DNA of 64,000 nucleotides from the NCBI GenBank assembly GCA_012862575.1, contig BLSF01000036.1, forward strand, positions 62,001 through 126,000. Direction: 5' to 3'. The position numbers and the translations under genes were made by a program. Position 1 is the first letter of the stretch, and the number at the start of each line of letters is the position of its first letter. The stretch comes from Parietichytrium sp. I65-24A. Its lineage: Eukaryota; Sar; Bigyra; Thraustochytrida; Thraustochytriidae. A model generated the notes under the pieces. The model had not been told where the DNA came from and did not search any database. It was given only the letters and a program-made list of their open reading frames with translations. Positions 49,504-60,226 of this stretch are shown here, one piece after another.

Positions 49504-50322
49504 TTAATTTTCATTGGCCGCACTCTTCTGGCTCTCCCTCTCCGACGTCGACAAAGTGTCCAAAACTGACAAGATCCCCTCGGGGGAGGGCTCTGGTGCG
49601 ACCTTGTACTCTTCCACACCAATTTCCGCGAGAGCTTTTGCCGTGGTCTTTCCAATCGCTATTGTGCGAATTCCATTGAGGGATGCTCCGGAAGCGAAAA
49701 AGCTGCGCACTCCGCTTGGACTAAAGAAGACGCACCAACGCTCACCATCGCTCTCTTCTGTGAATTCCTGTTCGAGCTTTAATGAGTTGATCTCTACTGT
49801 CTCGTATACCTGTATTTCCTCAAACGGTATTCCCGCAGCCTTCAATCCTTCGGGTATGGTCTCGTGCCGGATATTTCCGCAAACAAACAGCGATGACATG
49901 ACATTATCAGCTTCGGAATGATGCAGGGTCTGAATTACTGGGAGTAGCACTGCAGCAGACCCGGCCTCCTTCCCTTCTGCCTTCAGTCCCGCCCGTTCCA
50001 ACTTGTCCGCAGTCGCTTTTCCGACTGCCAGCCATCGCAGGCGCTCTGGAGGTAGCATACCCTCTTTCGCCAGCTCTGTAACACAATCCGCCACAACCTG
50101 TGCAGCTCGTGGGCTCGTCACCAGGACTGAGAGCAGCCCAAATTCATCTTTGGCCACAAACTCTGAACGCAGTCGCTGGGCCAGCCTATCGACACCAGCC
50201 GGCAGCTGCTGCGTCTCGATGACGGGGCAAAACCACACTCGCGTGTCTGGCCCTGACAGCCTCGAAGAATACTTGTCGTCCGCGGACTTGAGCAGCAAGA
50301 TCTTGTGCTTCATAGCCTCCAT
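49504..50322 (-). CDS. UROS: Uroporphyrinogen-III synthase
   Basis: Predicted 272 aa single-exon enzyme that closes hydroxymethylbilane with inversion of ring D, the fourth step of haem synthesis. The two-lobed HemD fold is seen in family order: KILLLKSADDKYSSRL at the start, LLSVLVTSPRAAQVVADC (matching animal FTSPRAVEAAE), RWLAVGKATADKLERAGL, a central LFVCGNIRHETIPEGLK followed by VYETVEIN, then WCVFFSPSGVRSFF and TIAIGKTTAKALAEIGV near the end, and PSPEGILSVLD. These follow the eukaryotic (cytosolic UROS) pattern closely. No long N-terminal targeting peptide is present, so cytosolic location is likely; a plastid form would need one. The start MEAMKHK has a second Met at residue 4. It is divergent from the CLC gene with a 1.26 kb shared spacer. 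Confidence 0.88.
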   Translation of the reverse strand: MEAMKHKILLLKSADDKYSSRLSGPDTRVWFCPVIETQQLPAGVDRLAQRLRSEFVAKDEFGLLSVLVTSPRAAQVVADCVTELAKEGMLPPERLRWLAVGKATADKLERAGLKAEGKEAGSAAVLLPVIQTLHHSEADNVMSSLFVCGNIRHETIPEGLKAAGIPFEEIQVYETVEINSLKLEQEFTEESDGERWCVFFSPSGVRSFFASGASLNGIRTIAIGKTTAKALAEIGVEEYKVAPEPSPEGILSVLDTLSTSERESQKSAANEN

Positions 50323-51584
50323 ACAACTCTCGGGAGCTCAGCCCTCCCACGCTATGCTCTTCTGTCTCTGCTATTCGACTTCTTCGACAGCACAGACCTG
50401 CTGACCGGAACAGTCTCGTCAACCAACGGCCGCCACGCCTCGTTCTAGGATACAGTATCGCGCGCTTGCGAGGTGGAGCAGGAGCACGGGGGAAAATGAA
50501 CATACAAAGCATAAGTATAAGAGAGGGAGGGAGTAAACTTGTTTTTTCGCGCAGCCCAGAGCCGGGACTGCAGCAGTCAGTGCAGTAAGTACAGTACGGG
50601 GAGAGCCGGATTGTGAGAAAGTGGGCCAAAGCGATACCAACGGTGACTCGGAGTGCAACGCTAGAACGCCATAACGTGAACAGATGTGAACAGCCAACTG
50701 GCTCAAAACGTTGTCAACTTCCCCCTCCCCTCCACAATCTCTGTAAGGTCCACACCGTGACGCCTGAAAGCAGGAGTCGCAAGATGTGCTGTGCACTGGA
50801 ACGACTTTCCGCGAAATTGGTGTTGTGGGCTGCGAATTTGCGACTTCCACCGCATGCTTCATGCGAAGCTTTACTGTTTACATTTAACATCTCTCATTTC
50901 AATGAACATTCCCTTCCCCTCGTTTCATTCAGTGAACACTCACTCTCAGTACGGACAGAACGTTATCTGGCTTTCGAGGAAAGCTGACTTTCGTCAACTG
51001 CGAATGCAACTCACGCTCGCGAGACCAAACTGTTGTTGAACCAGGACACTCGAAAACGAACGCAGCCCAAAAGGCCAATCGAACATAATCAAACTCAGTA
51101 TTCAGAAATTCACAGTCAGACGCAGAGTTAATGATAGAGATCGCTGTCCGTAGCACGTTAAAGATCCTCTGAGTGTTACGGTAGAGAAATGTAGAGAAGA
51201 GAGAAATCATTGCCACGAGCCAGGAGGGTGAGAAGGGCAGAGGCTCTGTGTGGGCGGCAAGATACGAGAGCGCAGAACAGAACAGAAAAGGCAAGTAAGT
51301 ATACATACACACGTACATACAGGGGCGGGTTTGCAGCCGAATTTTGCTCGTGAGCCAGTGTCCTCGCGTCCCGCTCACAGGTTCGAGAAGGCGGTGTGGG
51401 CCGTGCTCCGACGCTGACGTCCCTGCAAGGACGAGGGAGGGTGAGTCTGTGAAAGTTGCAATTTGCTCCGGATTTGGCCAACTTGAACGCGTATCTCGGA
51501 CGCTGGAAAGCAAGACAGACCAAAAATTGAAATTCGAGAAGGACTGAGCAACGGCGAGCGGATATACGCAAAAGCGGAGCGGTC
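50323..51584. other. Divergent promoter spacer between UROS and the CLC gene
   Basis: No supported gene in 1.26 kb. It is pyrimidine-rich near UROS and purine-rich near the CLC start, that is, purine-rich on each sense strand. Overlapping short frames on both strands show no family resemblance. Confidence 0.6.
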
Positions 51585-54500
51585 ATGGAAGACGAAGCCG
51601 ACGTAGAGGCCCAGCAGGGCCAGCAGCGGGGATCGAATGGACGCGCGAAAGCAAGTCTCACGCAGCCTCTGCTTCCCCGGAGACCGTCGTTTCACAAGGG
51701 AAGCCAAAGCTTCAAGCTGCGCGAAGCCGAGCATGCCCGGAGAAACATGGGCTGCGTAGAGCGGCTTGTGAACAAAATGAAAGCTCATTGGAGCTCGCTG
51801 CGGACGCCCAACAGAGAAGAAGGGCTTGACTTTGACGTGTCGGAAAACAAACTGTACAAGCAGCGGCTCAATGAGCTCATGGAACACGTGGAGAAGTCGT
51901 ACATGGGAATCGAACTCATGAAGTGGCTCACAGGATTTCTGACGGCAATAATTGTCTCGTGTTTGGCCGTGGTAGTGGACGTGTGCGTGCGCACTCTGGC
52001 TGATCACAAGTGGGAGACAGTGCGCGACAAACTCCATGAGCTCAAGGTTCATCATGCCTTTGGTATTTACCTGGGACTGAACTGTCTTTTTGTCGGAATT
52101 GCCACTCTGCTAGTTGCCTTCCTTGACCTCAAAGCCAAAGGAAGTGGGATTCCCGAGATCAAAAGCTTTCTCAACGGAAGAAAAATCCACCGCGTTATTT
52201 CCATCCGCACATTGTTCTCAAAGCTTGCAGGGGTCATTCTTAGCGTCAGCGGGTCTATGGTCCTCGGTAAGGAGGGTCCGATGATGCACTGCGGTGCAGT
52301 TGTTGGAGCGATTCTCTCCCAGGGGCGCGACGAGCTCTCTAGCTTCGGGTTCCGCATGCTTGCGTTTCGCAGCGACTATGAAAAGCGCACCTTTGTCTCC
52401 ATTGGATGTGCATGCGGAGTCGCTGCAGCGTTTTCCGCCCCGATTGGCGGTGTTCTCTTTGTCATTGAGGAAGCAGCCTCATATTGGTCCGTCAAGCTGA
52501 CCTGGCTCACCTTCTTCGCTACCATGACGTGCGCCGCTTTTGTAGATTTGATCATCTCTGGAGTAAACGATAACGCAGAGTGGGGCCTCATGTCCCAATC
52601 CTCTGTGATCTCGTTTGGAAGCTTCGAGGGTGCTAGCAGGGACGACTGTTACCCCTCCCAGGTGCCTTATCGCTTTCTGCAGATTCCAATTTTCGTGCTG
52701 ATGGGGGCTGTCGGCGGCCTAGCCGGTGCCCTTTTCAACTACTCCAATTTGAAGTTGAGCCGCTGGCGCCAAAAAAATGTGGTGGACCCCCGTGTGCGGG
52801 CGCTCGAAACACTCGCAGTTTGTTTTTTCACGTCAGGATGTTTTTTCGGCTTCTCCTATCTCTTCCCATGCCGCCCAAAGTCTTCTGCAGAATACATTGA
52901 CTGGGATTCGCAGTCCAAGCTCGACCCGATGGCGAACTGCAGTTCACTGAAGCCACTTGGCAATTTATGTCACGACGAAAACCACATCAATGATCTCGAA
53001 TCCTTGATATTGACTTCCATGGACTCCACAGTCAAGCAACTTTTCCACAGCCGTCTTGTATACAACTACGCCGCTCTCGCTATTGCTGGATTCACGCTCT
53101 TTTTTATCGCTTGTGTTACCTACGGCACCAGCATTCCAAGTGGGCTTTTTGTGCCGGCAATCGTTATTGGATCCACCGGTGGCCGCATTGTTGGGCAAAT
53201 GCTCTGGGAGATGGAGGACACTACCTACTTTCGCCAAACCATCGGTCAAATTGACCCAGGCACCTTTGCTCTTCTTGGAGCGGCCGCAATGCTTGGTGGG
53301 ATTACTCGCATGACAATATCCATTGTTGTGATTTTGATGGAAACCACGAACAATATCACATACGCAATTCCGATCATGATCACCATCATGTCAGCGAAAG
53401 TTGTTGGAGATATTTTCACCACTGGACTCTATGACATGCACATCGAGCTGCAGTCCATCAAATTTATCCACGATGATCCGCCTGAGCTCTCTCACAAGGT
53501 CCAGGTGCGCGACGTCATGGTGAAGCAGCCTGTAGTATTTAATCTGTTTGAGCGTGTATCGGATGTGCTGGAGGTGCTTCAAAACTGCTCGCATAACGGC
53601 TTTCCCGTGGTGTCGAATTTGGACGTGAACGACCAGCTCGGCAGCCCGACCCTCAACGAAACTATGATGAGTGGATACAAGAGCAATGAAGAGATCCAAG
53701 ATGAGAATTGCAACATCGAAAATCGCGAGAGCAAGCATTCTTCCTACAATTCTCGCGGACTCGTGCCGCTCACCTCCATGAGAAGTATCGACTCCCATTA
53801 CGAAGGCTTGCTCAACTCCTCCGTTGTAGAGGACTTGCTACAACAAGCTCAGCCGGGTAGCAAGGCTGAGGGGGGCAAGCGGAAGAAGAAGCGTCGTTCG
53901 AGGCTCCGATCTATGCAGAATGCGCTCCCTGATCTTGACGAAGAGAAAGGTTACGGTGTATTTGAAGGTACTATTTTGCGAAGCGAGCTCCTCATCCTTA
54001 TTTTTGAAAAGGTGTTTTTGAACGACAACGAGCCGTTGATGGACATGATGAAGAAGAAGGATGCAGCAATTCATTGGCGCGAGTTCTACAAGCATTATCC
54101 TCGCAGTCCGAGTATTGCGGACGCTGTCTGCAGACTTTCTCCAGAAGACTTTGACAAGGTCCTTGACCTGAGACCATACCTCAATTCGAGTGCTCTCTCT
54201 GTACATCACTCGGTCTACATGACCAGGGTCCACCAACTTTTCAGGCACCTTGGCCTTCGGCACTTGACGATTGTAAATACCTTGAACCAAGTAGTTGGCA
54301 TTGTTACGAGAGACCAGCTCCATCACGAATCTTATGAGGACGTTGTTGCTGTGAAGAGGGCGAGGCGTCTGGCAGCCGCCGCACAAATTGTTCCGAGAGA
54401 CGACGGGGCTGCAATGAGCACGGGCCTGCCAAGTCCAATCCGTGATGATAGCCTCCTTGACATTGGTACCGTTGACAGGCCGCTACCTTCTTTAAACATT

Positions 54501-54797
54501 GGCGAGTATTTTACCGATACTGAGGTTGTTGATGAGGAGGAGAGCAGCGGCGAGGAGGACAGCCAAGCAAGCCAAGCCGAAGAGCTTGTCGCGATGCCTC
54601 GCCGTGTCGTCAACTCTTGGATGACCTTGGAGCGGCGTCGCAGTCGGGCCAACATTTCTGACTTTCATTTTAGCGACTCAAATATTGGATTGACAGGCGC
54701 TGACGGTCCGCGACTCTATTCCGAAAGTGATCCAGAAGCAGAGCGGAGGCTATCCGAGAACCGAGAATCCTCGGCTAGTTCGTACAATATGCGCTGA
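51585..54797 (+). CDS. CLC-type chloride/proton exchanger, CLC-6/7-like, with two CBS domains
   Basis: Predicted 1070 aa single-exon transporter, probably of endomembranes. The chloride-binding motifs are intact: GSGIPEIKSFLNG (about 186), GKEGPMMHCGAVVG with the gating Glu (about 228) and GLFVPAIVIG (about 519). The internal Glu of FVIEEAASYW (about 293) matches the proton glutamate that marks exchangers rather than channels. EEAASYW and the preceding region resemble CLC-7 and CLC-6. The N-terminal tail has a QPLLPRR sequence similar to the dileucine sorting region of CLC-7, although without the usual acidic residue. CBS1 begins near 640 (VRDVMVKQPVVF) and CBS2 near 862 (LNSSALSVHHSVYM through VVGIVTRDQL). 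A long Ser/acidic linker of about 150 residues separates the CBS domains. The C-terminal 140 residues are acidic and Ser-rich. It should acidify or chloride-load endosomal or vacuolar compartments. Confidence 0.95.
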   Translation: MEDEADVEAQQGQQRGSNGRAKASLTQPLLPRRPSFHKGSQSFKLREAEHARRNMGCVERLVNKMKAHWSSLRTPNREEGLDFDVSENKLYKQRLNELMEHVEKSYMGIELMKWLTGFLTAIIVSCLAVVVDVCVRTLADHKWETVRDKLHELKVHHAFGIYLGLNCLFVGIATLLVAFLDLKAKGSGIPEIKSFLNGRKIHRVISIRTLFSKLAGVILSVSGSMVLGKEGPMMHCGAVVGAILSQGRDELSSFGFRMLAFRSDYEKRTFVSIGCACGVAAAFSAPIGGVLFVIEEAASYWSVKLTWLTFFATMTCAAFVDLIISGVNDNAEWGLMSQSSVISFGSFEGASRDDCYPSQVPYRFLQIPIFVLMGAVGGLAGALFNYSNLKLSRWRQKNVVDPRVRALETLAVCFFTSGCFFGFSYLFPCRPKSSAEYIDWDSQSKLDPMANCSSLKPLGNLCHDENHINDLESLILTSMDSTVKQLFHSRLVYNYAALAIAGFTLFFIACVTYGTSIPSGLFVPAIVIGSTGGRIVGQMLWEMEDTTYFRQTIGQIDPGTFALLGAAAMLGGITRMTISIVVILMETTNNITYAIPIMITIMSAKVVGDIFTTGLYDMHIELQSIKFIHDDPPELSHKVQVRDVMVKQPVVFNLFERVSDVLEVLQNCSHNGFPVVSNLDVNDQLGSPTLNETMMSGYKSNEEIQDENCNIENRESKHSSYNSRGLVPLTSMRSIDSHYEGLLNSSVVEDLLQQAQPGSKAEGGKRKKKRRSRLRSMQNALPDLDEEKGYGVFEGTILRSELLILIFEKVFLNDNEPLMDMMKKKDAAIHWREFYKHYPRSPSIADAVCRLSPEDFDKVLDLRPYLNSSALSVHHSVYMTRVHQLFRHLGLRHLTIVNTLNQVVGIVTRDQLHHESYEDVVAVKRARRLAAAAQIVPRDDGAAMSTGLPSPIRDDSLLDIGTVDRPLPSLNIGEYFTDTEVVDEEESSGEEDSQASQAEELVAMPRRVVNSWMTLERRRSRANISDFHFSDSNIGLTGADGPRLYSESDPEAERRLSENRESSASSYNMR

Positions 54798-54981
54798 AGC
54801 AGTCCAGATGACATCTGAAGCCTAGTCGACAGCAACAGGATATCCTTGCCCCGTTTGGCCCGGCAAGCGCTCCTCAGTTAAAGTGCGCTTTATCTTTTTA
54901 GGGTCGAGACCTTTAATCGTTTATTTTTCAGCATTTTTGACATTACTTTTCTAAAGTTCAGAATTCGAAGAGGAAGATTGG

Positions 54982-55332
54982 CTACTTCTTTTTCTTCCCG
55001 CTTGCCTTGGGTTTCGGGGGAGCAGGGACCTTCGGAATTGCGCCGTCTGGAATCTCATCCCCGACCATCCAGAATTTTCTGTCGCGCAAAAAGTTGCAGT
55101 AACCAGGCACAATCGCTCTGTGCTGCTTGTCGAGCTGGTACTTGAGCAGATTGATGGTTGGCTTGGGCTGCTCACCCTCGCGAGGCGCCTTGTCTGGCAG
55201 CACATCAAATGACGCTTTCCGGTAGAGAAGAGTCATTTGCCCATGTTGAGGAGGCAGGTCCACCACTGCGTTCTGCACTTCCGGAGGCTTGCCTGCCCCG
55301 CCGCTCTTGCCGCCCTTCTTCTTCTTCGCCAT
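54982..55332 (-). CDS. Small Lys-tipped protein of unknown function, 116 aa
   Basis: Single-exon frame with unusual lysine-rich ends: it begins MAKKKKGGKSGG and ends KASGKKKK. The middle 80 residues look folded, with LPPQHGQMTLLYRKASFDVLP and an aromatic-rich VPGYCNFLRDRKFWMVGDE. I do not recognise the family. Basic tails at both ends could bind RNA, microtubules or membranes; none of this is shown. Its stop lies 184 bp from the CLC stop. The leader is pyrimidine-rich on the + strand, as for other minus-strand genes here, which supports a real gene. Confidence 0.62.
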   Translation of the reverse strand: MAKKKKGGKSGGAGKPPEVQNAVVDLPPQHGQMTLLYRKASFDVLPDKAPREGEQPKPTINLLKYQLDKQHRAIVPGYCNFLRDRKFWMVGDEIPDGAIPKVPAPPKPKASGKKKK

Positions 55333-56741
55333 CTCTCTTGCCCTCGCTCTCTACTCTGCCTTCGCTGGAAACCGCTTTGACCGGGACGGGCACGTGTCTC
55401 CGTGAACAAGGATGAGAATGCGATGCCGTCAGGACTCGGCCTAGGTTGCCATTAAACACTCCACATTATTCTCAACTCACAATTCACAACTCGCACTGTC
55501 TGTGAGCATACTTTTAGTCACTCCTTGAGCACGAGCCAACCAATCGTAGCAGAGTGCGCAGCATTCTTATTGCATTTCCCAATGGTCCCCCACTCCATTT
55601 GCTTCGCGCTGACTTGGAAGCTTTAGCCCTGGTCGTGAACTGACTTAATACATGCGAACGGATCTCCGTAAGGTTTAAAGTAGCGAGGTGGTATCGATTT
55701 GGCATTCTGTCAGTCTGTCTGGCTGACTGGCTGGCTAGTCACTTGTGAATTCGTTGCCAATTGATCTCGCGGCGCTCAAGGGAACTAACTGAGATCACGG
55801 CCAAGTTGGCAAGTGGTGAACAGTCCGGGTGTATTGGTCGCTCTTGCACTGTGCCAAGAGTTATTGCTCTGTCCCATTCATTCCTTCCCGCTCGATCGTA
55901 TGAACGCTTGCCTGTTCACTGCTGTTCACCACCACTCCTTGTCATATCCTCGGGTGCTGCATTCTTGACCTCTTGCTCGTAGCAAAGTTGCCAAAGTTGT
56001 TCGAAGGAAGAACGTTCACGAATGCGAAGAGCGCCGAGGCTTCAGGTGTTGGGCTCAGCCTTTGTTCAATGATGAATGTTGCGACCAGTGCTCTAGTTGT
56101 CGATCCTCTACTTTATCAGTCTTTGCGCTTCTATTTCCTGCCAGAAATTGCACTAAACGAAGTGAGACAACCCACTGTTAGCCAAACTAGAATGTTTTGA
56201 CTGCGTATTGAACGCTTCTGTCCCCTAAGAGGCATTGGCTTCGAAAGAGCTTTCGAGCCAGACTTGCTGCCTCCAAAAACACGTCTATTGATAAACACGC
56301 ATTAAGGCCAGCCGGGCATCATCTCAATCAACATACCACACTGGTTTTGAAGCTCCAAACTTGTCAGCGTCATCCTCACGATACATCATTGGAACCAATT
56401 GGAACCATGGGAGCCAATGGCACCAATGGAACCAGTGGAACCAACGATGCTGTTTGGCTTGCAAACGCTGCTCTGCGCCCAACAGCAGAAACCAATAAGT
56501 ACGCTCTCTTTCCACTCGGCATGCTCGCAAGCGTGATGTATTTCTCATTCCCGGAGCTTCGCGGTTCACCTTTTCCGCGGCTGACGGAAGGACACCTCGT
56601 GCTTTTGCAGTCTTGCGCTACACCAAAGGGTCATAAAGATAGAATACGCTATCAACGCCTTACGAGTCAACACTCGCGAGCCCGACAGCGCTCTTTGCTC
56701 GCGCGCAGAAGGTACTTGTCAAAGAGCGAGCGCTGGGCAGG
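55333..56741. other. Divergent promoter spacer
   Basis: No supported gene in 1.4 kb. A 9-bp minisatellite lies at about 56388-56447. The frame crossing it (56347-56748) encodes GTNGTSGTN by virtue of the repeat only, has no relatives I know, and runs over the zinc-finger gene start, so it was not called. Confidence 0.55.
56388..56447. repeat. 9-bp GGAACCAAT minisatellite
   Basis: About six diverged copies of a 9 bp unit, GGAACCAAT / GGCACCAAT / GGAACCAGT, lie in tandem roughly 300 bp upstream of the CCCH gene. The unit length being a multiple of three keeps a Gly-Thr-Asn frame open by chance. Confidence 0.8.
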
Positions 56742-58123
56742 ATGGTGAAGGCGAAAAAGCAGGTGAGTGGCTGCGAAAAATGGTCTGTGCGTGGGAATCT
56801 CGAAAACTGACGAGTACGGAGTCGCTGGTGCTCGACGGCTTGAACAGCAAATGCCGCCGTGCTTGTACGGGACGGCGTGCACCAGAAAGGGCTGTGCATA
56901 CACCCATCCCGTAAGTTTTGCTGCGGCTCAGAGGAGGAAGATTCAAGGCGTTGGCTGGGATACTGACTGTGGCCAGCGCTCAGAAAAAACACACTGTGAA
57001 TGAAGATGTAATCTGCATCCCATATCTCACATATTCTTGCTCGTTCGGAAGAAGGTGCCGCAATAAACACGTGGATGATGAGCAGCGCGAGATCCTCATT
57101 GCCAAATTCGCCTCAAAGCCTTGCAGATTTGGAAGAAATTGCCAAACTGCAAACTGCTTGTACATGCATCCGAAACTTCCGGCGGAGGAATCAGTGGGAA
57201 GGGAATACGGGCTAGAAGATGCTGGGGCTTCCATGCAAGATAGAGATGAGAGGCTTCGCCGGCAGGAAGAGCAAAAGCGGGCCTATGACGAGATGCTGAA
57301 GGCGCACCAGCAGAAAATGGCTGCACTATCTATCGCCGGCCAGAGCAATGAGGAACACAATTTTGAGGAGAGTGTGTATGAGACGCCATCCACGTGGGAA
57401 AGCGCGACCTACACAATACCAACTTTTAGCCAGGGCCAGGATGAACACGGACAGGGCTACGGGATCTATCAGGTCTCTGGATTTGGAGCTGCGTCTCCAT
57501 GGGGCCCTCCAAGTGCTCCGATGCAATCCACGCAACCTGCATTTAATGTGGAGGAATATATGCCAACTCCGTTCGAGGCAATCCAAGACCTGTCCGAAGG
57601 AAGCGGAAAGACATTGCAAGAACAGCCAACGTTACCGCAAACTATGGCCGACAGGCTCAAACAAGTTGCACAACTACCGACTCCCACTCCAGCGGGCTCA
57701 CTGGCTGGCAAAGAATCTGCGTCCTCGGCCCCCAAGGACTTTATTGCGATTCCGCAAGAACTTTGGACGGACACGCTGCGCAGAAACCCTCTCACGTTCA
57801 GCATAAAGGATCCAATGGAACGCTATAGCGAGGTGAATCGCTCATCCCCGGTCGGGGTGATCGATTTGCACTTTCAGACGAGGCTCACTGTAGACGATGT
57901 CCTCGATAAAGTCTTACCTAAAGCCGCTGTGTTCGAAAGCTCTGAGGACGGCTCTTACGGCTGGACTTGGGTCGTCACAGGTACTGGTCACCACACTACA
58001 CAACGTTTGCGGAAATTGTATGATGTTGTGCAAGAATACCTCGATCATCATGGGTACCACTACAAAATCGGCAAAGACGCACAAGGCTACTTTGGGGCGT
58101 TTTATGTCAAGATAATGCGGTAG
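56742..58123 (+). CDS. Triple CCCH zinc-finger protein with C-terminal Smr-like domain
   Basis: Three exons: 56742-56762, 56848-56910 and 56984-58123, giving 407 aa. The introns (85 and 73 nt) have GTGAGT and GTAAGT donors. Exon 1 encodes only MVKAKKQ; exon 2 adds finger 1, CLYGTACTRKGCAYTH (C-x5-C-x4-C-x3-H). After the second intron come finger 2, CIPYLTYSCSFGRRCRNKH (C-x7-C-x5-C-x3-H), and finger 3, CRFGRNCQTANCLYMH (C-x5-C-x4-C-x3-H), a Nab2/ZC3H14-like spacing suited to poly(A) or other single-stranded RNA. A charged helix and a Pro/Gln/Ser-rich middle follow. The last 95 residues (VIDLHFQTRLTVDDVL, then VVTGTGHHTTQ and YLDHHGYHY) read as an Smr domain, a nuclease-like fold in RNA and DNA metabolism. 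RNA turnover or quality control is inferred. Confidence 0.85.
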
Positions 58124-58269
58124 GCGGCGAGCGCAAATTCTCTTGCAGACCCATGATTGTGACCAAAGATTGATCTTGTTGAGGACTTGAGCGCTATAAG
58201 ATTTAAATACGAAATGAAGAGAGAGTGGTTTCAAAACAGCTTTTTCTATAATTGGGTGAGCAGAGCATT

Positions 58270-58977
58270 TCATGACTGTTCCGTCAAGAAATTGTGGTAA
58301 TAGTCAAGGACCCTTTGGGGCACGGTTGGTGAGGAGGTTTTTGACAGCTCCTCAATCATATTTATTAGAGCGGCTCGTTTTTCGAGCAAGACCTCCCTCT
58401 TTTCGCTCTCGTCCGGTTGCTTGGTCTTACCAGCTGAACCTGTGAGCTCTTCTGATGTCAAATTTACAATGCCCTGAATCTGATCCAGGAATGACGACTT
58501 GGAATGGCTATCGCGAAGTTCTCTCAATTCCGTAGCGCCTTGAAATAGAGCACGAACAGCTTTTGAGCGGTTTTGCCCGGAACTACTCCGACCCTTCCTT
58601 GTATAAGCGTGGAACTGAGCAGAACTTTGTTGGCTCTGATTCCATTCATTGCGTGCTTTTAATTTTTGAAGGGATGCCTTTTGTGAGCGAGTCGTGAGCC
58701 CCAGCTCTGAAAAATGCTCTAGTGTAGATAGAAAATTAATTGCCGTCTTTGGCTTGTCCTCAATCAAGTCCGCATCAAACAGTGGTAAGCTGCCTTCTTT
58801 CTGCAGTTTACTTGAGGAGAATGGCCGCACAGGGGCCTGTCCATCTTTATCCGCAACCCGAGAGGGCTCCTTATTGGCTTCGCAACTATCAACCACGGTG
58901 TCCTTCTCCTCGTCTACCTCGTCTTCCTCAAAGTCGGATGCGAACTCTTCGTCGCTGCCATCCTTCCCGGCACCCAT
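58270..58977 (-). CDS. Acidic 235 aa protein of unknown function
   Basis: Single-exon frame starting at the ATG at 58977 (MGAGKDGSDEEFASDFEEDE); the frame is open upstream to 59091 without another ATG. Residues 1-65 are very acidic. The rest is charged and mostly helical, with SQKASLQKLKARNEW, then AVRALFQGATELRELRD and a Leu/Ile-rich region ending VLDYYHNFLTEQS. I do not recognise a domain. The composition suggests a nuclear or chromatin-associated adaptor, but this is speculation. It converges with the CCCH gene across 146 bp. Confidence 0.6.
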   Translation of the reverse strand: MGAGKDGSDEEFASDFEEDEVDEEKDTVVDSCEANKEPSRVADKDGQAPVRPFSSSKLQKEGSLPLFDADLIEDKPKTAINFLSTLEHFSELGLTTRSQKASLQKLKARNEWNQSQQSSAQFHAYTRKGRSSSGQNRSKAVRALFQGATELRELRDSHSKSSFLDQIQGIVNLTSEELTGSAGKTKQPDESEKREVLLEKRAALINMIEELSKTSSPTVPQRVLDYYHNFLTEQS

Positions 58978-60226
58978 CCTTTCAAGGAGCGCCAATCTCG
59001 ACGTCAAGCCAGTTGGTCTCTCTCGCAGCACCACCAGTACCACCAGCTCCTTCACTGGCTCGCTGTCGCTCTGGCCGCAGTGCCCGAACACCAGCCTTAG
59101 AAGTGGGCTCGCGGCAAGAGCAAACCACGTGAGTAATCATTGATTATTCTTTGCCGAAGCGGATTTCTTTTCAGAGTGTAGCTCAGAGGCGTGGTATCAT
59201 TATCATCTACGTTTTAGCATCGAATGATCTGTTTCTCAGAGTTTCAGAGCTAGAGCTATGCGTTTCAAACATTCCATGCTTGCGGTACGGATGTACCCCG
59301 GACTCCTTTCTCGCGGTGCAGAGTTTCTTCATGTCAGAAGTCGCCTCAACTGAATCATCAAAACGCTTTCCATCACTCATACGATACAGATCTTGCCAAA
59401 TACATTCGCAGTCAACAAAACTTCTCGTTGCTCCGTTACAAGCTCTCCCATTTGCGGCGACCTGCCCATCACATTGGCTTTTGAACTTTGAACTCGGAAC
59501 TTTATTCGTGAAAAGTCAACTCTGAACGGATTCATTTCCAAAGCAATGCACTGCAATGCAATACAATGCAATCGCTATGGCTACTATCTACTTTAAACTT
59601 TAATCTCCCTCCTACGTCAAACCGCGGGAGGTTCTAAAGTTAATGAATCACTGACAAAGACTATCTCATCTAGTACTATTGAGTGCGTTAAACAGTCCTA
59701 CGCCACATTCGTCTCGAGAGACTCACCCCGCCTTAATAATACTTAACACCTCCTTAGCCGCTTTTGTGACGGACGAAAACAAAGCACCTTCGCAGACGGG
59801 TAATACATCTTATCCTAAACAGTAGCGTCAAGGACACGAGAGTGCAACATCGGGGTCGAGCGGTTCTTATAGTTTAGGTTATCAAGTGCTAGTCGGTACG
59901 TCAAGCTCCCTCCATGAGAACTAGTAGAACTTAGTCTGTGAACATTTTCTTGTGAGTTTGTGAGTGAGAGAAAGAAAGAAAGAGTCAGTCGTTTCGAACT
60001 CGCAATTCTGCGAAGTCTGCGAGGACGGGCAAGGTTTGTTACGTTGCAAAAGTAAAAGTACGGACAGCTAGTGAAAGCGATATAGGTTGCATGCGGAGTG
60101 TCGCGACGCGGAGAGAAGTTGGGTCCCCAAGCAGCGGCGCGGCGAATGTGTAGCCAGCTCTGAGCTCTGAGCGCGGGCCACGGGAGAAGGAGAGTAGATC
60201 AGAGTTCGAGATTGCGGTTTGGAGGG
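58978..60226. other. Divergent promoter spacer
   Basis: No supported gene in 1.25 kb. About 59580-59940 is a TpA/TAG-rich core. A GAAA tract lies at 59965-59985, and purine-rich sequence leads into the next gene. Confidence 0.6.

Noticed and set aside
56347-56748. 133-codon frame with Gly-Thr-Asn repeats
   Set aside because: The repeat comes from a 9-bp minisatellite that cannot disturb the frame. It overlaps the spliced CCCH gene start and has no recognisable domain.
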